Assembly (NCBI GenBank): GCA_017399445.1
Contig: JAFQCM010000037.1
Location: 17,899-81,898, forward strand
Origin: Lachnospiraceae bacterium
GTDB lineage: Bacteria; Bacillota; Clostridia; Lachnospirales; Lachnospiraceae
Length of the DNA: 64,000 bases
Direction: 5' to 3'
This document shows positions 43,694 to 52,308 of this stretch, one piece after another (position 1 is the stretch's first letter; each line of letters starts with the position of its first letter). The translations under genes were made by a program, and so were the position numbers. A model generated the notes under the pieces. That model ran no database searches, was not told the DNA's origin, and saw only the letters and a program-made list of their open reading frames with translations.

Positions 43694-45022
43694 CTAATGA
43701 CATTCACTTTGCGATAAACGGTCAGTATAGAATATCATTTGCATCACAAAATCATGTTCTCTTACGAAAAATCTATATTCTCCCTGATATTTTTCGATTA
43801 TTTCAAAAGCATTTCTAGTTCCTATTCCATGTTTTTCCTTATGTTCTTTTGTTGTCTTCAGGAAATTTCCTTCACGTTCAAGCTTTTCCTCTGTTCGGTT
43901 AGATAGCTCTACCATGAAAACTCCCTGTTTCTGTGTTGATTTTATGGTAAGATGTGGTTTTTGCTGACATTTCCTGTTCGCTTCAATGGCATTATCAATT
44001 AAATTAGAAAATAAAATGCAGCAATCTACATCTTCCATAAATTTCAATGGTTCTAACCCACCATTACATATTATTTGTATATTATTTTCAATAAACTGCT
44101 CCTGTTTCGCATTGAAAAGCATATCTACAATTTCATTTCCCGTAAGAATTTTTTTCCCAATCTTTTCTCCACGTTCCGATAACTGATTAAAGTAGTCTTT
44201 TGCCTTTTCATACTCACCTTTTTCCAGCATAGATTCTAAAAGCAACATATGATTTCGATAGTCATGCCGAAACTTTACCATATCTTTTTGTGTTTCTTTA
44301 TAATCTTTAAAATATGCATATTCTGAATTAAACTGCTCTTTAAAATTCTCAGAAAGATTCTTATAATATTTGGCATGATTACGATATATAATGCCATAAA
44401 AAACTGCTACATTTAAAAGGATTACAAAGAACATCCAGGAAAGAGTATATAAATAATTTTGGAATGTATCTTCTAAAACTTGAAAAATCATTATAATCAT
44501 TGGCGAAAAAATACAAAAGAAAAACAGAAACACTGCTTCTCCTATACTTAGTTGTATTTGCTTTTTCTTTCTTTTGGTAAATCCAACAAAAAAAATCAGC
44601 AACAGAAATAAAATAATATCTAAAAAATAATATGTAATACTATCTGTGTCACCATCTACTACAATTGTATAGACATCCAATCCCAGTAGTTTGCTAATTA
44701 ACTCCAATATACTAGTCCACTGAATATCCAAAACAATTGCTACCAAGGTAAAAAAAGCAACCTTGATAAATTTTTCTTTGGAAAGTAAAAAACCACATAT
44801 TACCATATAGAAATAAATTGCTATGGTTTGTATCCATGGATTATCCTTGAAGATTAATGCAATCATCATGTTCATTACAATAAATACAATTCCTATCATT
44901 GCATACTGGCTTTTTTTCTTACATAAACTGATTCCAAAAAACAGTTCTAAAAATAAGATAATATTTATTACTAATACAGCATTTAACACTATTGAAAAAA
45001 TAAACTCCACTTTTGGATCCAT
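43694..45022 (-). CDS. GHKL-type sensor kinase (AgrC/ComD-like)
   Basis: 442 residues. Six or so membrane helices fill the first 215 residues. Then comes a dimerisation segment with the His in VKFRHDYRNHMLLLESML, and a GHKL ATPase domain with an N-box FSNLIDNAIEANRK and KHGIGTRNAFEII. This is the HPK10-type kinase that usually senses secreted peptides. No AgrB or AgrD-like gene is seen next to it. Its start overlaps the regulator stop as TAATG, so the two are coupled. Confidence 0.87.
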   Translation of the reverse strand: MDPKVEFIFSIVLNAVLVINIILFLELFFGISLCKKKSQYAMIGIVFIVMNMMIALIFKDNPWIQTIAIYFYMVICGFLLSKEKFIKVAFFTLVAIVLDIQWTSILELISKLLGLDVYTIVVDGDTDSITYYFLDIILFLLLIFFVGFTKRKKKQIQLSIGEAVFLFFFCIFSPMIIMIFQVLEDTFQNYLYTLSWMFFVILLNVAVFYGIIYRNHAKYYKNLSENFKEQFNSEYAYFKDYKETQKDMVKFRHDYRNHMLLLESMLEKGEYEKAKDYFNQLSERGEKIGKKILTGNEIVDMLFNAKQEQFIENNIQIICNGGLEPLKFMEDVDCCILFSNLIDNAIEANRKCQQKPHLTIKSTQKQGVFMVELSNRTEEKLEREGNFLKTTKEHKEKHGIGTRNAFEIIEKYQGEYRFFVREHDFVMQMIFYTDRLSQSECH

Positions 45023-45804
45023 TATATCAACTCCTTTTCCAAGTGTTGCAATAGCTCTTTATGATATTCCTTTTCTTTTCGTCTGCTTATGGAAATTCTT
45101 ACGTTATTGGTCAAATGCACTCTTCCATTTTCTATGCCTTTATGGTGAAAGAAGTTTACAATATACTTTCTATGGATTCGATAAAATCCATAAGATGAAA
45201 GTAATTTTTCGTAACTATTTAAACTAATTCGCTCAATATAATGTTGCTGCTTTGTATATAGAATTGTATATTTGTCTTCTGCACAAATGTAGATAATATC
45301 TTTCAACGGAATGATATGTTCTTTTCCATCACTTTGTAACATCAGTTTCTTATTTTTACCTAATTCCTGACTTACATCAAATAAAACCTTGGAAATTGCC
45401 TCTTCGGAAAAAGGCTTCAGTATATATCGAAAGGCTCTTGCCTCATATCCCTTCACTGCATACTCAGGGTGTGCTGTAGTAAAAATAATATAACTGTCCG
45501 ACGATATTTTCTGAAGTTTTTTCCCAATGGTAATTCCATCTATTTCAGGCATTTCTATATCCAGAAAAATAATGTCCGGTAACTCTTCCCTTTTCTCCAA
45601 AATATTTAAAAATAAGCTAGAAGAAAGAAAAGTTTCTACCTGTATATTTTTATTTCCTTTCACATTCCCTAGGACTTTTTCCAATTCCTCTATATGTTCT
45701 TTTTCATCCTCGCAAATGGCAATTTTTAACAGAGATTCTTCCTCTTTGACTTTTGCATATCCTATTTCTTCATTTTTTATCTTACCTAAGTTCTCTTTCA
45801 ACAT
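45022..45804 (-). CDS. LytTR-family response regulator
   Basis: 260 residues. About 26 extra N-terminal residues precede the receiver domain (IAICEDEKEH, phospho-acceptor in DIIFLDIEMPEIDG, Lys in YILKPF). A C-terminal LytTR DNA-binding domain follows (DIIYICAEDKYTILYT, FYRIHRKYIVNFFH, VRISISRRKEKEY). Partner of the kinase that follows. AGGAA precedes the ATG at 45804; a start at a downstream CTG or TTA-adjacent codon is unlikely. LytTR regulators bind direct repeats; none was assigned. Confidence 0.87.
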   Translation of the reverse strand: MLKENLGKIKNEEIGYAKVKEEESLLKIAICEDEKEHIEELEKVLGNVKGNKNIQVETFLSSSLFLNILEKREELPDIIFLDIEMPEIDGITIGKKLQKISSDSYIIFTTAHPEYAVKGYEARAFRYILKPFSEEAISKVLFDVSQELGKNKKLMLQSDGKEHIIPLKDIIYICAEDKYTILYTKQQHYIERISLNSYEKLLSSYGFYRIHRKYIVNFFHHKGIENGRVHLTNNVRISISRRKEKEYHKELLQHLEKELI

Positions 45805-45948
45805 GTTTCGATTTCCTTGTAGTATGATTTTCGTTCTTTATATCTGCTTCATTGTGCCTTTTTTTTCTGAAACTGTCAAGAGTCTTGCTGTCTGTCTTTA
45901 TTGGGTGTTTGTGGTTATTTTACCGAAAGAATGTAAAAGAAGATTCTT

Positions 45949-46860
45949 CTACTGATAAAATCGCCCTACATTCCGTTTGAATTTTTTCGCTGGTCTATGC
46001 CCTGCTCCTTCTACAATTTCTTCAGTTTCTATCACATAATCTGCCATCTTTCTTCGGAAATTTGCTGTCAGCAGCGGATAACCTAATATAATTTCAAAAG
46101 CTTTCTGAAGTTCTGTTAAAGTAAAAGTTTCTGGCATGAAATTAAAAACAATTTTTCCATCTTGTTCCGTCTGTTTCTGCAATGCAAGAAAGGCATACAC
46201 AATTAGCTTTCCATGGTCAAAAGCGATTCCCTCACATTCCGTAATTTCGTAAGTTACTTGCTCATGAAACTGTTCAAACTCTTTTTTCTCAAAAATTGTA
46301 GCAGACAATTCTATATTTTCATATTGTAACTTTAAGCAATATTCGTTGAGAATACTTGCGGAATCTTCCTTAAGTTCCTTTTTCATTTCTTTCTTTTCTA
46401 ACTGTATCGCAAACCAGTGTGCTTCCCCTGCGTCTGTTCCTGCACGAAGTTTACATTTCTTTCCATCCATCAGTGCCATAAATGTATGAGAAATAATCCA
46501 TCCTCTTGGATCTCTTCCTACTTCTCCAAAAATCCCTATCGGCTGTAAGTAAGCATTTTTTACATTGGTTTCCTCAAATAATTCTCTTCTGGCTGTTTCC
46601 TGTACATCTTCTCCTTTTTTGCAAAATCCTCCAGGCAGTGCCCAGCAGTCTTTATAAGGATAATTTCCTCTCTGTATCAGCAGAATTTTCATTTTTCGCT
46701 CTGGAATTTTACGATAGTTTTCTGCACTGCGGTTTTTCTCCTGTTCCACTGTACTTTCATCTTCCATAATAGAAAATACTGCCATATCTGTTGCAATGGA
46801 AGGCTGTTGGTATTTGGTAATATCATACTGTTTTAAATATTCTTTTTCTTCTTCTGTCAT
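45949..46860 (-). CDS. nrtR: NUDIX-winged-helix regulator, NrtR-like
   Basis: 303 residues. An N-terminal NUDIX domain has GGFCKKGEDVQETARRELFEETNV, a complete NUDIX box apart from Asn in place of the last Gly. A C-terminal winged helix follows (FTLTELQKAFEIILGYPLLTANFRRKMADYVIETEE and RPAKKFKRN). This is the two-domain layout of NrtR, the ADP-ribose-sensing repressor of NAD metabolism. It sits directly behind a nicotinamidase gene in one transcript. The ATG at 46860 is used; a TTG at 46875 is possible. An insertion of about 20 charged residues precedes the NUDIX strand. Confidence 0.8.
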   Translation of the reverse strand: MTEEEKEYLKQYDITKYQQPSIATDMAVFSIMEDESTVEQEKNRSAENYRKIPERKMKILLIQRGNYPYKDCWALPGGFCKKGEDVQETARRELFEETNVKNAYLQPIGIFGEVGRDPRGWIISHTFMALMDGKKCKLRAGTDAGEAHWFAIQLEKKEMKKELKEDSASILNEYCLKLQYENIELSATIFEKKEFEQFHEQVTYEITECEGIAFDHGKLIVYAFLALQKQTEQDGKIVFNFMPETFTLTELQKAFEIILGYPLLTANFRRKMADYVIETEEIVEGAGHRPAKKFKRNVGRFYQ

Positions 46861-46861
46861 A

Positions 46862-47380
46862 TTATATAATTTCAATCTGGCACATCTTCATGGCTTCTAA
46901 TGCATTGTTGTGACTTTTGGGTGTAACACCTGCACAGCACTTTTCTTCTACCATAACTTTTACTTCTGGTAAAAATGCTTTGATTACCATAGCATTGGAA
47001 ATCACACAAATGTCTGTACAAAGACCAATTAAAGTAACACTTGCCAACTCCTTGTTTTCCTTTAAGTATTCTGCCAGTTCTACAGAACCGAAGGTAGGTT
47101 TATCAAATACTTTCATTACTGGTGTTCTTAAAACTTCTAAAGTTTCTTCAATTTGCCAGCCCTCCGTTCCTTTGATACAGTGTGATACCGGTAGCTTTTG
47201 TCCTTCCTGAGTGGTGCTGTAATTTTCAAAGTGGGTGTCTCTTGTAAAAATCACTTCTCCCTGGAAATTCTTTATCTTTTCTTCAACTTTTGAAACAATT
47301 TCTACTGCTTCTTTGGTTCCTAATGCTCCGTCAATGAAGTCTTTTTGCATATCTACTACTACTAAAACATTCTTTTCCAT
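46862..47380 (-). CDS. pncA: Nicotinamidase (isochorismatase fold)
   Basis: 172 residues. Hydrolyses nicotinamide to nicotinate in NAD salvage. Catalytic residues are visible: Asp in VVVDMQKDF (residue 10), Lys in CIKGTEGW and Cys in LCTDICVISNAM. The metal-site region is FTRDTH. The ATG at 47380 is preceded by AAAGGAGC; the open frame further upstream runs through the promoter and operator. It is followed after two bases by the NrtR-like gene, which probably represses it through the palindrome at 47427-47449. Confidence 0.85.
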   Translation of the reverse strand: MEKNVLVVVDMQKDFIDGALGTKEAVEIVSKVEEKIKNFQGEVIFTRDTHFENYSTTQEGQKLPVSHCIKGTEGWQIEETLEVLRTPVMKVFDKPTFGSVELAEYLKENKELASVTLIGLCTDICVISNAMVIKAFLPEVKVMVEEKCCAGVTPKSHNNALEAMKMCQIEII

Positions 47381-47426
47381 AGCTTGTTCCGCTCCTTTTA
47401 TAAATAAATATTTACTGGTCGTTTCT

Positions 47427-47449
47427 GTTATTATCATTTTGATAATAAC
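47427..47449. promoter_or_regulatory. Perfect palindromic operator (candidate NrtR box)
   Basis: GTTATTATCA (47427-47436), TTT, TGATAATAAC (47440-47449): perfect 10-base half-sites around a 3-base centre. It directly abuts the downstream side of the -10 box of the nicotinamidase/NrtR operon, an ideal repressor position. Confidence 0.65.
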
Positions 47450-47479
47450 ATTATTGCACTGATTTTTTTTCTTTGTCAA
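47450..47479 (-). promoter_or_regulatory. Promoter of the nicotinamidase/NrtR operon
   Basis: TTGACA (47479-47474), an 18-base spacer and AATAAT (47455-47450) on the minus strand, followed immediately by the palindromic operator. Confidence 0.55.
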
Positions 47480-47508
47480 GTAGTTTTATGATAAAACAGT
47501 TACCCAAA

Positions 47509-47544
47509 AAAAGCCAGAGAACTTTTTACCATTCTCCGGCTTTT
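47509..47544. terminator. Terminator after the DUF1266 lipoprotein gene
   Basis: AAAGCC and GAGAA (47509-47521) pair with TTCTC and GGCTTTT (47532-47544) with one mismatch. A-run and T-run flanks support use on both strands, next to the divergent-facing NAD promoter. Confidence 0.7.
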
Positions 47545-47608
47545 GATTTTTACTATATTCTATTTCAAAATACTTCTAGTATAGCATTTCCAAGAATCTA
47601 TCCTAGTA

Positions 47609-48880
47609 TTACCAAGTTTTCTCAAAAGTTAAATTCCAGTCCACATTATATAAACTGTTTTCTTCTGCCTTTAACTCTTCATAAACAGCACGTCTTTCAT
47701 CGCTGCTTTCTTCTGCCCAGTATTCGTATCCATGAAGATAACTATCCATTGCTTCATCCCAGGAAGTATATAATGGCTGTAAAATCTGTGCGATTTCCAG
47801 ACATTTATCCAAAGCTTCCTGCTCTGTATAGTAACCTGCATGATAGTAGAAACCTGCTAAAGATAATGCACGACAGTAATCCCATGCATCAATGGCATTT
47901 TCACCATACTGTTCATAATAGCCATACATATCTGCTAAATGCTGTGCTTCTTCTTCTGTTACATCATAATTTTCTAAAACAACGTCTTTTCTTGTATCTG
48001 CTGCTGCATTTTGTATTCCTGCATCAATTAATGTCTTCATAGTATCCTTAAAATCTTTTCTATGTCCTTCTGACAAAAGCCACTCCATCGTTTCATCTGC
48101 AGATGCTCTGTCAGTCACTCCCCAAGAGCTATCTAAAGATGCCTGTGCTACTGCTGCATTATCTTCATTTGCTGCCATACCACCAAAATAATTAACATCA
48201 CAATTATTTGTTCTAGTTAAAATAGCATAAGATGCATCAAACCAGCGAATAGTATCTGTCATTTCTGTAGTAAATCCATTTTCTTCTTCGATAGCTGTTT
48301 CTTTCAATGTACTACATGACACATTAAACTTTTCTTTCTTCTTATCATTAATTGTATTTGCAGAATAAGCTAACATATAGTAAGCATAATCGCTTTCTCC
48401 ATAAATAATATATCCATCGCCGCTTGATGTTCCTGTACTAATTGTACAAGTCATTGCAGTAATGCCGGATAAACCTGGTACTTCCGGTACCTCTGTTTCC
48501 TGTGCATCTGTAATATTAAAAGACTCTTCCATCAGTGCTTTTAAATCATCTAAAGAATTTACTGTACCATTATACTGATTCTTTGGCAACTGTGTTACCA
48601 CTACTTCTTCTCTTCCATCTGCACTATGCACCCCAAGCCAGGTATCAATACCTAAATCTTCTGTTGTCCAGTCATTTTCTAAATAAATAGATACACTTCC
48701 GCTTTCAGAAGTGAATTCTTTCATATCCGCAAGAATATTTTCTTTTTCTGCAGCAGCGTCAGCCGCTGTTTCTTCTGTTCCTACTTCATTTGAAGACTTT
48801 CCACATCCAGTTACTCCTACTGCCATAGAAACAGTAAGTAAAGTCAGGCATAATCCCTTTTTCCATGTTGTTCCTTTCAT
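47609..48880 (-). CDS. Lipoprotein with DUF1266 domain
   Basis: 423 residues. A lipoprotein signal peptide ends VGVTGC (Cys at residue 26). A secreted region of about 190 residues (SGSVSIYLENDWTTEDLG, QLPKNQYNGTVNSLDDLKALMEESF) is followed by a C-terminal DUF1266-like domain (SWGVTDRASADETMEWLLSEGHR, AWDYCRALSLAGFYYHAGYYTEQEALDKCLEIA, SWDEAMDSYLHGYEYW). Function unknown; the GVxDRxxA/W-D-R-A pattern is typical of DUF1266. Transcribed alone. Confidence 0.75.
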   Translation of the reverse strand: MKGTTWKKGLCLTLLTVSMAVGVTGCGKSSNEVGTEETAADAAAEKENILADMKEFTSESGSVSIYLENDWTTEDLGIDTWLGVHSADGREEVVVTQLPKNQYNGTVNSLDDLKALMEESFNITDAQETEVPEVPGLSGITAMTCTISTGTSSGDGYIIYGESDYAYYMLAYSANTINDKKKEKFNVSCSTLKETAIEEENGFTTEMTDTIRWFDASYAILTRTNNCDVNYFGGMAANEDNAAVAQASLDSSWGVTDRASADETMEWLLSEGHRKDFKDTMKTLIDAGIQNAAADTRKDVVLENYDVTEEEAQHLADMYGYYEQYGENAIDAWDYCRALSLAGFYYHAGYYTEQEALDKCLEIAQILQPLYTSWDEAMDSYLHGYEYWAEESSDERRAVYEELKAEENSLYNVDWNLTFEKTW

Positions 48881-48999
48881 AAATCGCTTTCTCCTTTTGT
48901 TTTTTAACTTTTCAAGTATAACCTAAGGAATAAAAAAAAGCAAATAGTTTGTTTCCCAAAAAACCCAGTTTATCAAATTGCCAAACTTAGATTTTCCTT

Positions 49000-49304
49000 T
49001 TATTTTCCAACTAATACTTTCTTTCCTTCAAACGCAAATCCGTACTTTCGTATTTTTTCTGCCGGAATTCCTTTTCCAAGCAAGTTCGCTGCATATTGTT
49101 TTTTTCTATTTGAGCAATGGCTGCCTGTACTGTATCTTTCAAGCTTTCTTCCTCATCCGCATCATGCACTTTAAATTCCAGAATAATTGCATCATCCCCA
49201 CTTTCCCACCACTCCTTAATAAATAAAGTTTTATCAATATAAAAGCAATTATTTATTCTAATTTTTTCAAAATCTTGTATTCCGATTCCTATTTTTTTTG
49301 CCAT
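49000..49304 (-). pseudogene. Collapsed AAA-like/PD-(D/E)XK (DUF1703) pseudogene
   Basis: The first 39 codons ([32 protein letters not shown]) match the start of the full gene at 25484. The next codons (IILEFKVHDADEEESLKDTVQAAIAQIE) match residue 500 onward, so about 460 codons have been lost at a shared GATGC. Then a run of seven A, where eight would keep the frame, shifts translation. Restoring one A yields the family ending [14 protein letters not shown] and moves the stop to 49000. Both domains are dead. Confidence 0.85.
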
Positions 49305-49342
49305 AACTATTTCACTTCCTTATGTATAGCATTTTAAAACTA

Positions 49343-51190
49343 TTATACTCGATAGTTATGTGAAAATCCACTTGTTCCAGGTACTTCAGTCATTTTATAA
49401 TAACAGTTCAGACCTGATATGTGATACAACTCTGCCAGCTCATCCCCCGAAAAAATAACCGGGTTATTTTTCAAACGTTCTGTATTCACAGACTCAGCTA
49501 ACACTTTTATATCATCAGAAACTATCTTTACCTTAGGCAATTCTATTTCCAACATTATATTTTCAACTCGCTCAATTGCTTCTTCTATCTCTGTACATCC
49601 AAACAGCTCTGCCAATCCCAGTAACCGGCTTCTTAACTCCTCTATATTTTCCGCCTTTTCCTTCAACATTTTCCAAACAGGAATAAGACACACCGCTACT
49701 GCATGTCCATGAGGGATTCCATACATAGAAGTTAATTTGTAACTCATTGCATGAGCTGCTGTTGTTCTAGAAATATTAATGGCTCTGCCACTATAATTTG
49801 CCGCCAATAATATTTTTTCACTAGCTTCTAAATCCCCCTTTAAATACGCACTGTAATTCTCTAATATAAGCCTGATACACTCTTTTGCATGTTCCATACT
49901 TTCCTTATTCGCTCTCTTTGACCAGTAAGACTCAATCCCCTGACATAAGGCATCTAATAAAGTAGATTTCTTCTGATAATCCGGTAAGCTCGTCAGCAAA
50001 TTTCCATCTAACACTGCCACTTCCGGTAAAATGGAACCATGTTCCACAGAATACTTCTCTCCCTGATAATAAATCACTGCAATTTGTGTGGACTCACTCC
50101 CCGTTCCTGCCGTGGTTGGTATGGCAATGTGTTTCAGCTTACTGTAGACATACTTTTTCTTCAGAAAATCCTCTTCCATTTCTAATACGGAAAACAGTTT
50201 AATGCATTTTGCCACATCTATTCCGCTACCCCCACTAACAGACACTATTATATTGTAGTTTTTCTCTTTAAACTTTTCCACAGCTGCCTGTACTTCCTCA
50301 TAGGAAGGATTTGCAGAATATCCACTAAAAACAGTTATTTGAAATTCTCCCAGTTCCCTTACAATTTCCTTCTCCATTCTTTTGCTGCACACCAGAAAAA
50401 CCTTATCTGATTTCTTTAAATTTCCTTTTAAATACCTTAAATAAGAATTTGTGTAAACAGTTTCCTGTTCCCGATAGTCAAAATATTGGATTTCCTCTGA
50501 AACCCTTATATAATCTTCCCTATTATCAATTTCATCTACATAATCATCTTTATACGACATTCCATAAATTTCTACCTGATTTGTCACCTGGTTCAGTGCA
50601 TTTTCCGCATACACTTTCACCTGCCCATTTTTCACAAATTCTTCTACTTTATCTTTCCAGACAGTAACCACTTCTTTGCTTAACTTATAGAAAGGTTGGA
50701 ATGCATAACAATCATCCTCAAAAATAGATATGGAAACCTCTTTTAATAGATTACCTGAAAATCTTCCTTTAAAATCTTTCTCAGGAAGAGTTTTATCTTC
50801 ATGAAATACACACACAGAATCCTTCTCACTTTTGATTACCTTATCTACTAATTTTTTATTGAACACCAAATCTCCATGCAAAATCAGCATATCGTCATCC
50901 AGATACTCCGTTGCATGATTCATGGATACAATATAATTGGTACTTTCATATTCCTTATTTTCCACAAAAATAAACTTAAGCTCATCATACTTTTTAGCAG
51001 CATCCATAATCTGTTCTTTACAATATCCGGTGGTTACAATAAACTCCCGAATTCCACATTCACTTAAAATTCGGATCTGTCTGTCAAAAATGGTTTCCCC
51101 ATTGTATAAGGTTACCATACATTTAGGCTTTTCACTGGTTAGCTCACCCATTCTGCATCCACGTCCAGAGTTAAAAATTAATGCTTTCAT
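49343..51190 (-). CDS. Fused nucleotidyltransferase-phosphonoacetaldehyde reductase
   Basis: 615 residues. Residues 1-235 form a sugar-nucleotidyltransferase-type domain (NSGRGCRMGELTSEKPKCMV; LHGDLVF), like cytidylyltransferases that activate phosphonates or phosphocholine. From about 240 follows an iron-alcohol-dehydrogenase-type domain (SVSGGSGIDVAKCIKLF, IPTTAGTGSES, GIPHGHAVAV) like phosphonoacetaldehyde reductases. The usual metal-ligand His of LDALxH is Gln (LDALCQ). It would reduce phosphonoacetaldehyde to 2-hydroxyethylphosphonate and cytidylylate it. Its start overlaps the decarboxylase stop by one base. Last gene of the phosphonate operon. Confidence 0.82.
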   Translation of the reverse strand: MKALIFNSGRGCRMGELTSEKPKCMVTLYNGETIFDRQIRILSECGIREFIVTTGYCKEQIMDAAKKYDELKFIFVENKEYESTNYIVSMNHATEYLDDDMLILHGDLVFNKKLVDKVIKSEKDSVCVFHEDKTLPEKDFKGRFSGNLLKEVSISIFEDDCYAFQPFYKLSKEVVTVWKDKVEEFVKNGQVKVYAENALNQVTNQVEIYGMSYKDDYVDEIDNREDYIRVSEEIQYFDYREQETVYTNSYLRYLKGNLKKSDKVFLVCSKRMEKEIVRELGEFQITVFSGYSANPSYEEVQAAVEKFKEKNYNIIVSVSGGSGIDVAKCIKLFSVLEMEEDFLKKKYVYSKLKHIAIPTTAGTGSESTQIAVIYYQGEKYSVEHGSILPEVAVLDGNLLTSLPDYQKKSTLLDALCQGIESYWSKRANKESMEHAKECIRLILENYSAYLKGDLEASEKILLAANYSGRAINISRTTAAHAMSYKLTSMYGIPHGHAVAVCLIPVWKMLKEKAENIEELRSRLLGLAELFGCTEIEEAIERVENIMLEIELPKVKIVSDDIKVLAESVNTERLKNNPVIFSGDELAELYHISGLNCYYKMTEVPGTSGFSHNYRV

Positions 51191-52308
51191 TATTTGTTAC
51201 TCCTTATTTTTTTCTGAAAATTTTCTTTATTTTCCTTTGGAGAAGTAGTTGGTCTTCCTAAGTCCTTCCTTGATTTATCATTTGTGTTAATAATCAAAGC
51301 CGTTTTCCCTTGCTGTTTTATTTTTTCCATTCCTGCAGTCAACTCCCGACTGGTATTTACTGTAATAACTTGCTGGAAACCAAAGCCCTTTAATATCCTG
51401 TCCATTTCTATCTGATAAGCTATGGTCGGCTGTTTTCCAACAGATTCATGGCATCCATTATTTACTAAAATGTATTTGAAATTATCCTTTGCATTTTGAA
51501 TTGCCACCGCCAGACCGCCCATATGCATAAGGAAAGCTCCGTCTCCATCGATACAATAAATATTCGCTTTTGAAAACAAACTCATACCTAACGCCAATGA
51601 AGATGCATGTCCCATAGAGCCAACGGTCAGGAAATCATTTCCATGATCCATTTTATTTCTATCCCTGATTTCAAAAATTTCTCTGGAAGTTTTTCCTGTG
51701 GTAGAAACTATATATTCCTTATTATCTAAAGATTTGATTATGGTTTCTAACACTTCCTCTCTTGTTAATTCATTGGAATTCTGATTGTCTAGTTCTTTGT
51801 CATATTTGGCAAAGGTATCTTTTTTCACAACCATAGCTATGGTTTTCCTATTTTTTTCTATATACTGAAAGCAATATCCAATCTGTTCTTCAAAATTCTC
51901 ATCCAGCATAATATATTCAATTCCAAGAGTATCTAATAACGGCAGTGTTAATTCTCCCTGTTTCTTATGCTGGGGCTCATCTTTTACTCCCGGTTCTCCC
52001 CGGTATCCCACAATCAGTAACATTGGAATTTCATAAACTTTTTCATCTGCCAATGAGAGCAGCGGATTCACAACATTTCCTAAGCCGGAATTTTGCATAT
52101 ATACTACACCATATTTACCAGTAACTATGTGATATCCGCTTGCCAGTGCAATGGAATTTCCTTCATTGGCTGCAATAATATTTTTTTCTTCTGGCGCTAA
52201 ATCCTTGATACAAAGACACAATTCTTTTAAAAGAGAGTCCGGCACTCCTGTAAAAAAGTGAAACTTATTTTTTAATAAACTATCATAAAATTCTTTTGGA
52301 TCAATCAT
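51190..52308 (-). CDS. ppd: Phosphonopyruvate decarboxylase
   Basis: 372 residues. A thiamine-diphosphate enzyme that decarboxylates phosphonopyruvate to phosphonoacetaldehyde, making PEP mutase effectively irreversible. The N-terminal YDSLLKNKFHFFTGVPDSLLKELC, the catalytic Glu in IIAANEGNSIALASGYH and the cofactor motif IDGDGAFLMHMGGLA with ILVNNGCHESVG are the family landmarks. The gene overlaps the PEP mutase gene by 4 bases. Confidence 0.9.
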   Translation of the reverse strand: MIDPKEFYDSLLKNKFHFFTGVPDSLLKELCLCIKDLAPEEKNIIAANEGNSIALASGYHIVTGKYGVVYMQNSGLGNVVNPLLSLADEKVYEIPMLLIVGYRGEPGVKDEPQHKKQGELTLPLLDTLGIEYIMLDENFEEQIGYCFQYIEKNRKTIAMVVKKDTFAKYDKELDNQNSNELTREEVLETIIKSLDNKEYIVSTTGKTSREIFEIRDRNKMDHGNDFLTVGSMGHASSLALGMSLFSKANIYCIDGDGAFLMHMGGLAVAIQNAKDNFKYILVNNGCHESVGKQPTIAYQIEMDRILKGFGFQQVITVNTSRELTAGMEKIKQQGKTALIINTNDKSRKDLGRPTTSPKENKENFQKKIRSNK

